Below are positions 17,719 to 25,432 of a DNA stretch of 64,000 bases, one piece after another. The notes under the pieces were generated by a model, which saw only the letters and a program-made list of their open reading frames with translations, did not search any database and was not told the origin of the DNA. How positions within the stretch are numbered: position 1 is the first letter of the stretch; each line of letters starts with the position of its first letter. The DNA is from Lentisphaerota bacterium (GTDB taxonomy: Bacteria; Verrucomicrobiota; Lentisphaeria; Victivallales; UBA1829): NCBI GenBank assembly GCA_015061915.1, contig SUVR01000003.1:124001-188000 (forward strand). The letters are read 5' to 3'. The position numbers and the translations under genes are program-made.

Positions 17719-17757
17719 GCTGGATTGTAAAAAAATGAGAAAAGATACGCCGAAAAC

Positions 17758-17909
17758 GCTGCCCCGGTCCGGCGGCGGTCCGCCGGAGCTTGCTCCGGCA
17801 CTTTCCGGCGGCAGAAAACGGGGAAATACAAAAAAACAGAAGCTATGCCTCACTGCCGCCCCGGAAAGCCGCCCTTTTCGGGCGTGGACCGCCGCCGGAC
17901 CGGGGCAGC
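17758..17909. repeat. Four-way-junction (cloverleaf) inverted-repeat element A
   Basis: A perfect 24-bp inverted repeat (17758-17781 and 17886-17909) encloses three contiguous hairpins. These are GCCGGAGC-TT-GCTCCGGC (17782-17799); a long arm with CTTTCCGG/CCGGAAAG plus CGGCAG/CTGCCG (17801-17868); and CGCCC-TTTTC-GGGCG (17870-17884). Only single unpaired bases separate the arms. No convincing ORF. It lies 12 nt beyond the arfB stop, so it may also end that transcript. It accounts for most of the 285-bp gap between arfB and tolB. Confidence 0.8.
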
Positions 17910-17920
17910 GTGTGAGCGAT

Positions 17921-18313
17921 TCAATCGTTTTCGCCGGGGCGTTTCCGGTTGTTTTTGACAGCGGCGCGTTTTGCCTTGTCGTTGCGCCGTTGTGCTTTTT
18001 GAGCGCGGGAGACTTTGGTTTTCTTCCGTTTTGCGGGTACGACGAGCGCAGATGCAAGGAGATTTTCCAGACGGATCCGTGCCAATTCCCGGTTCCGGGT
18101 CAGGCTGCGGGTTTCTTTGGCGAGGACCACGATCTTTCCGGCGGGGAATTGTGCAAGCAGCCGTTCCCGTACATCATCGGAAATCGCAGTTGAATTTATG
18201 ATGTCAAAAGAGAGTCTTACGCCGCAACTGGTCTTGTTGACGTGCTGTCCGCCCGGTCCGGAGGCGGGGCGGATAAAGACTTCTTCCAGATCAGCGTCCC
18301 GGAGGAGGTCCAT
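17921..18313 (-). CDS. arfB: Peptidyl-tRNA hydrolase ArfB-like (RF-1 domain, GGQ)
   Basis: Rescues stalled ribosomes by hydrolysing peptidyl-tRNA. The GGQ catalytic loop PASGPGGQHVNKTSCGV is intact, and the protein ends in a Lys/Arg-rich tail typical of ArfB, which inserts into the empty mRNA channel. I prefer the start MDLLRDADLEE at 18313 (130 aa), because ArfB begins about 15-25 residues before GGQ. The ORF-track start at 18388 would overlap the upstream gene by 98 nt and has no well-spaced ribosome-binding site. Even so it overlaps that gene by 23 nt. A release-factor-H-like role is less likely. Confidence 0.82.
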   Translation of the reverse strand: MDLLRDADLEEVFIRPASGPGGQHVNKTSCGVRLSFDIINSTAISDDVRERLLAQFPAGKIVVLAKETRSLTRNRELARIRLENLLASALVVPAKRKKTKVSRAQKAQRRNDKAKRAAVKNNRKRPGEND

Positions 18314-19016
18314 TGCGTTGTCCGCCCGGTCTACCGCCGCGGGGACGGCGTCTGCCTTCTTTTTTCTTCTTTTCTTCATCTGCGTCATCGCTGCCGAACG
18401 CTTTTTTCTCCGGCGGGATCACGGTGAAGACGGCATAGGTGCTGCCGTTGAGTTGGATCGTCTTATCGGTAGGATAGATATTTCCGATCCAGACATCGCC
18501 CTTTTCCCCGATCAATCCGTAAAGGAAAATTTTTCCATAAAAGAGCGAATCCGGGGCATCGGAGTAAAGATAGCCCGCCATACCGGTCGGCGCTGTTTCC
18601 AGAGCGGAAAAGAGAACACTGTATTCATGGACGCCGGAGTGGATGGTCAGGTTTTTTGTGTAGTCCTGCACTCCTTCATATTCCCCGTACCGGTCCTGAA
18701 ATTTTTTCCGGATGATTTTTTCCCGGTCCTGAACTGCGTTGTAGATCCGTTCCACTACTTTCGGGTCACAGAACGGGAAGTATGACAGCGAGGCAGGGTT
18801 CATATCCACAAAGGGGATGAATTTGCGCAGTACATCCCCGTTTTCCGGATTGGTCCCCGCAGGAACCATAACACCGAACTGGTCTTTGGAAATAACTTTC
18901 TCAAGGGGGACGGGATCCCCTTTTTTGAGCAGGATCATATTTTGCTGTGCTGTCAGCGTTGCTCCGCAGGCCAATGCGCAAAGCAACAGCGTGCAGCGGA
19001 TGGATTTTTTCAACAT
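18291..19016 (-). CDS. Exported protein of unknown function with Arg/Gly/Pro-rich tail
   Basis: 241 residues. Sec signal peptide (MLKKSIRCTLLLCALACGATLTAQ) with cleavage after Ala. The mature part begins with a short KKGDPVPLEKVIS segment reminiscent of the NGETLYNITNV segment of the next exported protein. It has no recognised domain and ends in EEKKKKEGRRRPRGGRPGGQR, a strongly basic tail that could bind nucleic acid or be an artefact of overlap with arfB. It has its own promoter. Function not recognised. Confidence 0.6.
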   Translation of the reverse strand: MLKKSIRCTLLLCALACGATLTAQQNMILLKKGDPVPLEKVISKDQFGVMVPAGTNPENGDVLRKFIPFVDMNPASLSYFPFCDPKVVERIYNAVQDREKIIRKKFQDRYGEYEGVQDYTKNLTIHSGVHEYSVLFSALETAPTGMAGYLYSDAPDSLFYGKIFLYGLIGEKGDVWIGNIYPTDKTIQLNGSTYAVFTVIPPEKKAFGSDDADEEKKKKEGRRRPRGGRPGGQRNGPPPGR

Positions 19017-19056
19017 ATTTTTTCTCTCCGGTTAGTACGATTGGGGACTCTTTTTT

Positions 19057-19085
19057 AATATAAAATGTCATCCTGTAATCGTCAA
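19057..19085 (-). promoter_or_regulatory. Putative promoter of the exported-protein/arfB pair
   Basis: Minus strand TTGACG, 17-bp spacer, TATATT, in the 105-bp gap upstream of 19016. Confidence 0.5.
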
Positions 19086-19121
19086 GGGGAAAAAAGAAAA
19101 AGTTGTAAAAAATCCACGGCT

Positions 19122-19625
19122 TTACCGGTTCTGACGGAGCTGATAGACCGGCAGAGCGATCCCGCGGTTGAAAAAGAATCCTCTTTCCGGTTCAATAAAA
19201 CCGTGCCAGATACTGCCCGGAGGGATGAGAAGTCCCCGGATGAAAACCTGCTGCGTTGTCCCGTTCAGATAGCCCACTGTCCCGCCGCGCAGAGGCAGAA
19301 TTGCATTGATCGTAACCGGTTCCCCATTCTTTTTCAATGGGTTCCATACATTCGCCGGCAGGGAACGCCCCCGCATGACCAGATAGTTTTGCAGGTCGGC
19401 AAGAGACTGTTCCATCAGATCACTGTACCGGACAGTACGGACCATGATCCCCCAATCGCCATCCGTTCCATCCGGTGGATGTGTGACCAGATGTACCCGG
19501 GTGAACAGGGGCGTGACATTCGTGATGTTGTATAGTGTTTCGCCGTTCTTCAGGATCAGATCCAGCGCACGGCACGGTATGGCGGCACAGAAAAGCACCG
19601 CACAGAGAACAAAATATTTTTTCAT
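19122..19625 (-). CDS. Small exported protein of unknown function
   Basis: 167 residues; clear signal peptide MKKYFVLCAVLFCAAIPCRA. The mature N-terminus LDLILKNGETLYNITNV and later segments (VRTVRYSDLMEQSL, GRSLPANVWNP) suggest a small beta-rich domain, but I recognise no family. It shares a loose N-terminal pattern with the product of 18291-19016. It lies 49 nt downstream of the rdgC-like gene and is probably co-transcribed with it. Confidence 0.6.
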   Translation of the reverse strand: MKKYFVLCAVLFCAAIPCRALDLILKNGETLYNITNVTPLFTRVHLVTHPPDGTDGDWGIMVRTVRYSDLMEQSLADLQNYLVMRGRSLPANVWNPLKKNGEPVTINAILPLRGGTVGYLNGTTQQVFIRGLLIPPGSIWHGFIEPERGFFFNRGIALPVYQLRQNR

Positions 19626-19674
19626 AGGCTGCCTCCTCCTTTTGTGAGGTTAGACAGCCCATTCCCCGTGTTGT

Positions 19675-20793
19675 TCAGAGAGAATCCCGCTCTTCAGCCC
19701 ACTGACGGATCCGTTTTTCCGTGACCGCCAGCTGATCGCCCTGCAGCGAAGTGACGAACAGACGGAAATATTCCTCCCAGATCTCATGCAGCATCCGGAT
19801 GAACCCGACCCGTTCTTCCAGACGGGCATTCACTTCCATCTCCTCCCCTTCCGGCAGGGAAAGTCCGGTGAACGCAAAAGTATCTGCATCAAAGGTGAAG
19901 GTCCATTTTTCCGCATCGTTACGGGCAAGGATGATCTTGGCTTTTTTCAGCTTTTTACCCACCTGCAGAGCGGCTTTTGCTTCCGCAGAGGAGAGCGGAT
20001 TGCCTTTTTTGACCACGCTTTCGCCCGCACCGCAGAGTTCCGGATCTTTCGCCTTGGCGGGAGAGAAAGCAAAATTCAGCGGTCCCATAACGGAGATCGC
20101 CACATTGCCGAGTTTTTCTGTACGGCAGACAAACGGATCTTTTTCAGAGCAGTACCAGAGCCAGGTGAGGAAATCGCGCCCCGGCATCGGTTCATCTTCC
20201 GTACCTTTTTCCGAGGTGAACTTCAGAGAGGGAATATCGGCTTCCGTTCCCTGGAACAGCTTGATCATCAATTCGTTGGGCGTGATCGGCACCGGCTCCA
20301 CGCTGACCGCACGGAGAAATTCCGCCACAAAAACATCAAACGCCGCCGCAGAACTGCCGCCGAAGTAAAGAACATTGCTCACCCGGTCCACAATGCAGGG
20401 CGTGGCAGAGATACTGGGCGGCATTTTCATCAGATTTTTTTCGATGGCTTCTTCTTTGATCTGCGCCCGTTCCTTCTTGGTCAGTACGATCTTATCCGAG
20501 GCCTGCATCAGTGCCAGTTCCTCCCGGCGGCAGATGGCATTCAGCAGCTGCGCAGGGATCTTCCGTTCCGCTTTCCGCAGATTGATATAGAGATGTCCGC
20601 CGCAAATACAGGTGGAGTCATCGATTTTGGTTTCCAGAAGGTGTCTGCCGCTGACCCAACCCAGGACGGCTTCCTGCTTCACTTCGTCCAACATCCCGCC
20701 TTTGTATTTTGAAAAGCAGGCGAGAAAATCCTCCGGCAGTTCGCCGTTGAGGGGACAGATCATAAGGGCGGTGGAACCGGTTTCAAAAGACAT
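19675..20793 (-). CDS. RdgC-like recombination-associated protein
   Basis: 372 residues. The overall pattern resembles RdgC, a ring-shaped DNA-binding protein that limits RecA: LGWVSGRHLL near the start, a HLYINLRKAERKIPAQLLNA block, KKERAQIKEEAIEKNLMKMPPS, and GRDFLTWLWYCSE in the second half. RdgC is best known in proteobacteria (about 300 aa), and this version is longer. Cytoplasmic, no signal. 32 nt after the upstream unknown gene. The family assignment is by pattern recognition only. Confidence 0.65.
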   Translation of the reverse strand: MSFETGSTALMICPLNGELPEDFLACFSKYKGGMLDEVKQEAVLGWVSGRHLLETKIDDSTCICGGHLYINLRKAERKIPAQLLNAICRREELALMQASDKIVLTKKERAQIKEEAIEKNLMKMPPSISATPCIVDRVSNVLYFGGSSAAAFDVFVAEFLRAVSVEPVPITPNELMIKLFQGTEADIPSLKFTSEKGTEDEPMPGRDFLTWLWYCSEKDPFVCRTEKLGNVAISVMGPLNFAFSPAKAKDPELCGAGESVVKKGNPLSSAEAKAALQVGKKLKKAKIILARNDAEKWTFTFDADTFAFTGLSLPEGEEMEVNARLEERVGFIRMLHEIWEEYFRLFVTSLQGDQLAVTEKRIRQWAEERDSL

Positions 20794-20825
20794 AATAAAT
20801 TCTCCTTGTTTTTTTGTTGTAACAA

Positions 20826-21305
20826 TTACATTCCAAGCGCTTTACGGAGTTCGATCTGGAACTCCTGAATATCCTGTTCATCCGGCTGACCGCTGGCATT
20901 GTCCAGACCAAGTCTGCCGGTTTGATCCACATACCAGTCCGCCGTGACACCGGACCCGAATGAGACGGAGCCGGACATAGCAAAACCGGGTCTCTGGATG
21001 GGGCTGACCGAGACCGTTGTCGCACCGCGGACTTTTGCTGCACCATCCGGAGCAGGTGACGCCGGTTCAGCCGGGGCGGATGCCGGAGCTTCCTCTGCCT
21101 TCTTTTCTTCCGGGGCGGGTGCTGCGGCAGCCGCCTTTTCCGCTTCCTTCTTTTCCAGTACGGATTCGATTTCAGCGGCAAGGAGTCTCAGCTCCATAAA
21201 ACGGATCTTCACACCCTGTGCGGACAAGGCATCCTGAATCGCCGTCAGGCTCATTCCTGCAGCGGTTTTATCTGCGATAAACTGTTTGATTTCTTCCTGT
21301 GTCAT
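20826..21305 (-). CDS. Unknown protein with helical N-terminus and Ala/Pro-rich linker
   Basis: 159 residues. Residues ~1-58 form an amphipathic, possibly coiled-coil region (TQEEIKQFIADKTAAGMSL). An Ala/Pro/Glu-rich linker follows (~60-95), then a short C-terminal segment with FAMSGSVSFGSGVTADWYVDQ. No signal peptide, membrane helix or known motif. First gene of the operon that continues into the rdgC-like gene. Function not recognised. Confidence 0.6.
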   Translation of the reverse strand: MTQEEIKQFIADKTAAGMSLTAIQDALSAQGVKIRFMELRLLAAEIESVLEKKEAEKAAAAAPAPEEKKAEEAPASAPAEPASPAPDGAAKVRGATTVSVSPIQRPGFAMSGSVSFGSGVTADWYVDQTGRLGLDNASGQPDEQDIQEFQIELRKALGM

Positions 21306-21351
21306 GGTTCATCTCCCGGTAATATGGATTGCATCAAAAGAATTTTGTTGT

Positions 21352-21379
21352 AATGTAACACCGGATCCGGATTTTGCAA
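21352..21379 (-). promoter_or_regulatory. Putative promoter of the 20826 gene/rdgC operon
   Basis: Minus strand TTGCAA, 16-bp spacer, TACATT, 47 nt upstream of the start codon. Confidence 0.45.
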
Positions 21380-21462
21380 GGAGCCGGAATGAAAAAAATC
21401 CATGCCGCCGCCGGAGGAAAAATCTTTTTGCAAAAAAGATCGAAAAGCATGGATCAGAGGGG

Positions 21463-21490
21463 TTGAAAAGGGAAAGAAATATGCTACTGT
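21463..21490 (+). promoter_or_regulatory. Putative ftsW-murG promoter
   Basis: TTGAAA, 16-bp spacer, TACTGT, 38 nt before the ftsW start. Confidence 0.45.
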
Positions 21491-21527
21491 AAAGCGTTTT
21501 TCAAAAAAATGGAACAGGAGTGAAAAA

Positions 21528-22763
21528 ATGCGCAGCCGTACAAATATGATCCGGGAAAATCAGCTTGCCGAAAGCGGAGAGAACCCGGAACCCACATCTG
21601 CCATGCTGGAGGGCGTTCTGCTCATCAGTGTGGCGCTGGTGCTGCTGCTGTTTGGGCTGGCGATCCTCTTTTCCACCTCTGCCAGTACTGCAGGCGTGAC
21701 GCTGTTCTTCAAACAGACGATCTGGGCGATCGCCGGTCTTTTTGCCGGTGGGATTTGTGTCCTGGTGGGATACCGGACTTTTTCCAATCACAGCATGATT
21801 TTTCTGATCCTGCTCCTGATCCTCCTGCTGCTGCCGGTTACGGTGATGCGGCGGGCAGTGAACGGGGCATACCGCTGGATCGCGCTCGGTCCTGTCCGGA
21901 TCCAGCCTTCGGAATTCGCAAAAGTCGTACTGGTGCTGTTTTGTGCAAACTTTATCGCACGGCGGTCACGGGCTTTGGAAACGGCTCCCTTCAAAAAAAT
22001 CATTCTGCCTCTGACCGGTGTCCTCGCAGTGATCGCCCTGCTGGTGATGCTGGGGCGGGACCTGGGAACAACTGCCCTGCTTGCCGCTCTGTTCTTCGCT
22101 CTGCTCTGGATCGGCGGTTTGCCTGCCTGGTATGTACTGCCTCTGCCTCTGCTGGGGATCGCCGGTTTCCTGTTCATTCACGTGCCCTGGATCCAGAAGA
22201 TCCTCTTTTCCATCGGGATCCTCAACGATTACCGGTTGAAGCGTCTGACTTCCTACACCAACCCGCAGTATTATGCCAATGACGACGGTTTTCAGCTTTG
22301 GCAGTCTCAGAAAGCTCTGGGATCCGGGCACTGGTTCGGATTGGGGCTGACGGACAGCCGGTTCAAACGGAATTATCTGCCCGAAGCGCATACGGACTTC
22401 ATCCTTTCCATTGCCGGTGAGGAACTGGGGTTCGTGGCGATGATCGTGGTCATGTTCTTCTATTTGCTGTTGACCCTGCTCGGTTTTATTATCGCATACA
22501 AAGCCCGGACTCGCCAGGGAAGGATCATTGCTTTCGGTATGTCGGCATTTATCGGGTTGCAGGCGTTTATCAATATCGGTGTGATTTGCGGCGCGCTGCC
22601 CACAAAGGGAATGCCCGCTCCGCTGATCAGTTACGGCGGCAGTAATCTTATGACCTGTCTGGCAGCGATCGGGTTGATCTTCAGCGTGGCGCTGGATACC
22701 GTGAAGCCGGATTATGCTGACCGGATCCATGAACGGCTCTTTGCGTTCTTCCGGAAAAAATAA
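21528..22763 (+). CDS. ftsW: Septal peptidoglycan polymerase FtsW (SEDS family)
   Basis: SEDS-family membrane glycosyltransferase for septal peptidoglycan. 411 residues from the ATG at 21528, which has ACAGGAG upstream; the ORF-track start adds 42 low-quality residues. About ten transmembrane helices. SEDS signatures: RWIALGPVRIQPSEFAK, LGRDLGTTAL, HTDFILSIAGEELGF and PLISYGGSNL. The length and partner (murG 28 nt downstream) favour FtsW over RodA. The pair is detached from any dcw cluster. Confidence 0.92.
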   Translation: MRSRTNMIRENQLAESGENPEPTSAMLEGVLLISVALVLLLFGLAILFSTSASTAGVTLFFKQTIWAIAGLFAGGICVLVGYRTFSNHSMIFLILLLILLLLPVTVMRRAVNGAYRWIALGPVRIQPSEFAKVVLVLFCANFIARRSRALETAPFKKIILPLTGVLAVIALLVMLGRDLGTTALLAALFFALLWIGGLPAWYVLPLPLLGIAGFLFIHVPWIQKILFSIGILNDYRLKRLTSYTNPQYYANDDGFQLWQSQKALGSGHWFGLGLTDSRFKRNYLPEAHTDFILSIAGEELGFVAMIVVMFFYLLLTLLGFIIAYKARTRQGRIIAFGMSAFIGLQAFINIGVICGALPTKGMPAPLISYGGSNLMTCLAAIGLIFSVALDTVKPDYADRIHERLFAFFRKK

Positions 22764-22790
22764 AAAATAATCAGGAGCAATTTGCTGAAT

Positions 22791-23891
22791 ATGAAAGACT
22801 TGAAACGGATTGCCATTACCTGCGGCGGAACCGGTGGACATTTCAACCCCGGCTTGAGTATTGCCCAGGAGTTCAATGCCGCCGGCGGGGAGGCGATCCT
22901 GCTGTTGGGCGGAAAACACGCGGAGAAACAGTTGAAGATCGCTGCTGAATGCGGCGTGAAAGCATACAAGATCCCCGCATCGCCGTTGAGTAAAAATCTG
23001 TTCCGCCTGATCCGGTTCGCTCTGGATGCCCTCAAAGGACGCAACCTCTGCCGGAAGATCATGCAGGAACATAAGGTACAGGCGCTCCTCTCGATGGGCA
23101 GCTATACTTCCATTCCCCCCTATCTGGCGGCGTACAGCCGGAAAATTCCTTTTTTCCTGCACGATGGCAATGCCCGGCTGGGAAAAGCAAATCTTGCCAT
23201 GAGCAAACGGGCGAAAGCCTTTGCCTTTTCTTTTCCCTCGGTCAACGCTTCCGGTGTGAAATGTCCGGCGGAGCTGACCGGATTCCCCCTGCGTGCCCAG
23301 CTCCTGCACTCCCATCTTTCCAGAGAGGAGGCATTTGCAAAGATCAATGAAACTTTCGGTGCCACATTCGATCCGGAACAGCCCACGCTTCTGGTCTTCG
23401 GCGGAAGTCTCGGCGCAGAGCGGATCAACCGGAATATCGACTTTACCAGCCCCGATTTGCAGGTGATCCATCTTACCGGACCGGGCAAGAAGGAGCAGGC
23501 GGAGACCTGTTACGCCGGAAAGCCGAACAAAGTGCTGGTGCTGGAATCTTTTGAAGATATGGGGCTGCTCTATACCGCAGCAGATTTCGTGATCTCACGT
23601 GCCGGAGGAAGTACCGTTTCCGAACTGGCATACTTCGGAAAATATGCTCTTCTGATCCCGTATCCGTTTGCAGCTCAACAACATCAGGATGACAACGCTG
23701 CGTGGCTCGCCTCGGCGGGCGGCGCAGAAGTGGTGGCAGATGCCGATTGCACGGCAACGCTGTTCCGGTCTATGATCGACCGTTGGGTCGCAAACCGGGA
23801 CGCCATTCTTGCCGCCGGGGAACGGAGCAGAGCGCTTGCCATGCCGGATGCCGCTGCAAAAGTCATTGCCATGATCCGCAAATATTTGTAA
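22791..23891 (+). CDS. murG: UDP-N-acetylglucosamine--lipid I GlcNAc transferase MurG
   Basis: Makes lipid II at the inner face of the membrane. 366 residues. MurG landmarks: TCGGTGGHFNPGLSIAQ (N-terminal G-loop), GSYTSIPPYLAA, LHDGNARLGKAN (the usual HEQN appears as HDGN), FGGSLGAERIN, ISRAGGSTVSELAYFG and PFAAQQHQDDNA. I use the ATG at 22791. A TTG at 22782 sits only 4 nt from AGGAG and is an alternative. Operon with ftsW. Confidence 0.92.
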   Translation: MKDLKRIAITCGGTGGHFNPGLSIAQEFNAAGGEAILLLGGKHAEKQLKIAAECGVKAYKIPASPLSKNLFRLIRFALDALKGRNLCRKIMQEHKVQALLSMGSYTSIPPYLAAYSRKIPFFLHDGNARLGKANLAMSKRAKAFAFSFPSVNASGVKCPAELTGFPLRAQLLHSHLSREEAFAKINETFGATFDPEQPTLLVFGGSLGAERINRNIDFTSPDLQVIHLTGPGKKEQAETCYAGKPNKVLVLESFEDMGLLYTAADFVISRAGGSTVSELAYFGKYALLIPYPFAAQQHQDDNAAWLASAGGAEVVADADCTATLFRSMIDRWVANRDAILAAGERSRALAMPDAAAKVIAMIRKYL

Positions 23892-23937
23892 GGATATATC
23901 CACAATAATATAGAACAACTTAATTTCGGAGTGTTTT

Positions 23938-25317
23938 ATGAACCGGAGTCTTGTTGCGAATCCTGCCCTTCTTGCATCGTTTCAGGCGAAAGCCGATGCC
24001 ATGAAAGAGGCGTGTCTGAATTCGGAAAATATCGATTTTTCCGCCATCACCGGCACCTGTTATTACGTCAGCGAAAACGGAGACGATGCCAACGACGGCT
24101 TGACACCGGCGACACCGATCCGGACGCTGGAACAAGTCAATGCCCTGTCCCTTCAGTCGGGTGATGCGGTCCTTTTCCGGCGCGGCGATATGTTCCGCGG
24201 GACGGTTGTCGCTTGCAGCGGCGTCCTTTATTCTGCGTACGGGGAGGGTGCGAAACCGGTGATCTGCGCGTCCCGTCAGAACTATGCGGATCCCGCGCTC
24301 TGGGTGGAAACCTGTATTCCGGATGTCTGGCGCTGCACGCTGCCGATGAACAATGCGGGGCTGATCACTTTTGATCACGATCCCCGGACGATCGGAAAAT
24401 ATGATGCGCAGCTTGGTTGGCTGCTGCCCGGACATGATGCCGATGGATACCGTCATCTGGAACAGGCGGCGGATCTGGAATTCTGGTGCAATCTTGAAAC
24501 GCAAACGCTTTATCTCAAAAGTGTTGGTGCAAATCCGGGTGAACGGTTTGGCAGAATGGAGATCGCAGAAAACGTGCATGCCTTCAAGTTGTGGAATGGC
24601 GTGGGACAGGTGACGATCGACAATCTCCACATCACCCTTTGCGGCGGACACGGCGTCAGTGCAATGTGGGACGTGTACGATTTGGAAGTGCGGAACTGTA
24701 TTTTTGACTACATCGGCGGCTCTGTGTGGAGTGTGGCGCGTCTGATCCGTTACGGGAATGCGGTGGAGATCTTCGGGGGATGTCACAATTACCATGTGTT
24801 CAACAACTGGATCTACCAGATCTACGATACCGGGATCACTCATCAGTGCAACGACTGCAAGGATCTGGATGCGACTCAGGAAAATGTGGAGTATCACGAC
24901 AACCTGATCGAATACTGTTTCTGGAGTATTGAATATTACAACAGCCGGAACCGGTACGGCATCACCCGGAATATTTTTGTGCATGGTAATTTCTGCCGGT
25001 TCGGCGGCGATGGCTGGGGGTGCCGTCTCCGGAAGGAACGGATCCCTATGTACAGTTTCGGTTATCCTGCCGATGAAACGGAAAATTACCGCACGGAAAA
25101 CAATATTTTTGAGTTGAGCAGCGGCTATATTTATCTGCACGGAGCTTTTGTGGAGCCGGAAGGTGCCCTGTCGTTCCGCGGGAATACCTATATTCAGCAC
25201 GCGGGCGGAAAATTTGCGCTGTGGGGGAAGGATAACGAAATTCCGTTGTCCGGAGCGGAAAATTTTCTGGATAACATACTGAAGGAAACCGGTTACACCC
25301 TGATCACCGTGGAATAA
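23938..25317 (+). CDS. Right-handed parallel beta-helix (pectate-lyase-like) protein
   Basis: 459 residues. The opening YYVSENGDDANDGLTPATPIRTLEQV is the typical N-terminal cap of right-handed beta-helix proteins found in polysaccharide lyases and glycosidases. The body has regular coils rich in N, G and D (QVTIDNLHITLCGGHGV, DNLIEYCFWSIEYYN, GITRNIFVHGN). No signal peptide is visible, so it is either cytoplasmic or exported by another route. Catalytic residues cannot be assigned. It follows murG by 46 nt without a clear terminator. Confidence 0.72.
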   Translation: MNRSLVANPALLASFQAKADAMKEACLNSENIDFSAITGTCYYVSENGDDANDGLTPATPIRTLEQVNALSLQSGDAVLFRRGDMFRGTVVACSGVLYSAYGEGAKPVICASRQNYADPALWVETCIPDVWRCTLPMNNAGLITFDHDPRTIGKYDAQLGWLLPGHDADGYRHLEQAADLEFWCNLETQTLYLKSVGANPGERFGRMEIAENVHAFKLWNGVGQVTIDNLHITLCGGHGVSAMWDVYDLEVRNCIFDYIGGSVWSVARLIRYGNAVEIFGGCHNYHVFNNWIYQIYDTGITHQCNDCKDLDATQENVEYHDNLIEYCFWSIEYYNSRNRYGITRNIFVHGNFCRFGGDGWGCRLRKERIPMYSFGYPADETENYRTENNIFELSSGYIYLHGAFVEPEGALSFRGNTYIQHAGGKFALWGKDNEIPLSGAENFLDNILKETGYTLITVE

Positions 25318-25364
25318 AATTCCGTTTTTTTGAGCGTAAGCGGATCGGACTCCGGAAAAAAGCA

Positions 25365-25392
25365 TTGTACTTTTCAAAGTACGGTGTATATT
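25365..25392 (+). promoter_or_regulatory. Putative MATE promoter with embedded palindrome
   Basis: TTGTAC, 16-bp spacer, TATATT. The palindrome GTACTTT-TC-AAAGTAC (25367-25382) covers the -35 box and half the spacer, the position of a repressor operator. Confidence 0.5.
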
Positions 25393-25432
25393 ATATGCTC
25401 AAAAAATCAGAAATAAATCAGGAATTTTATCT

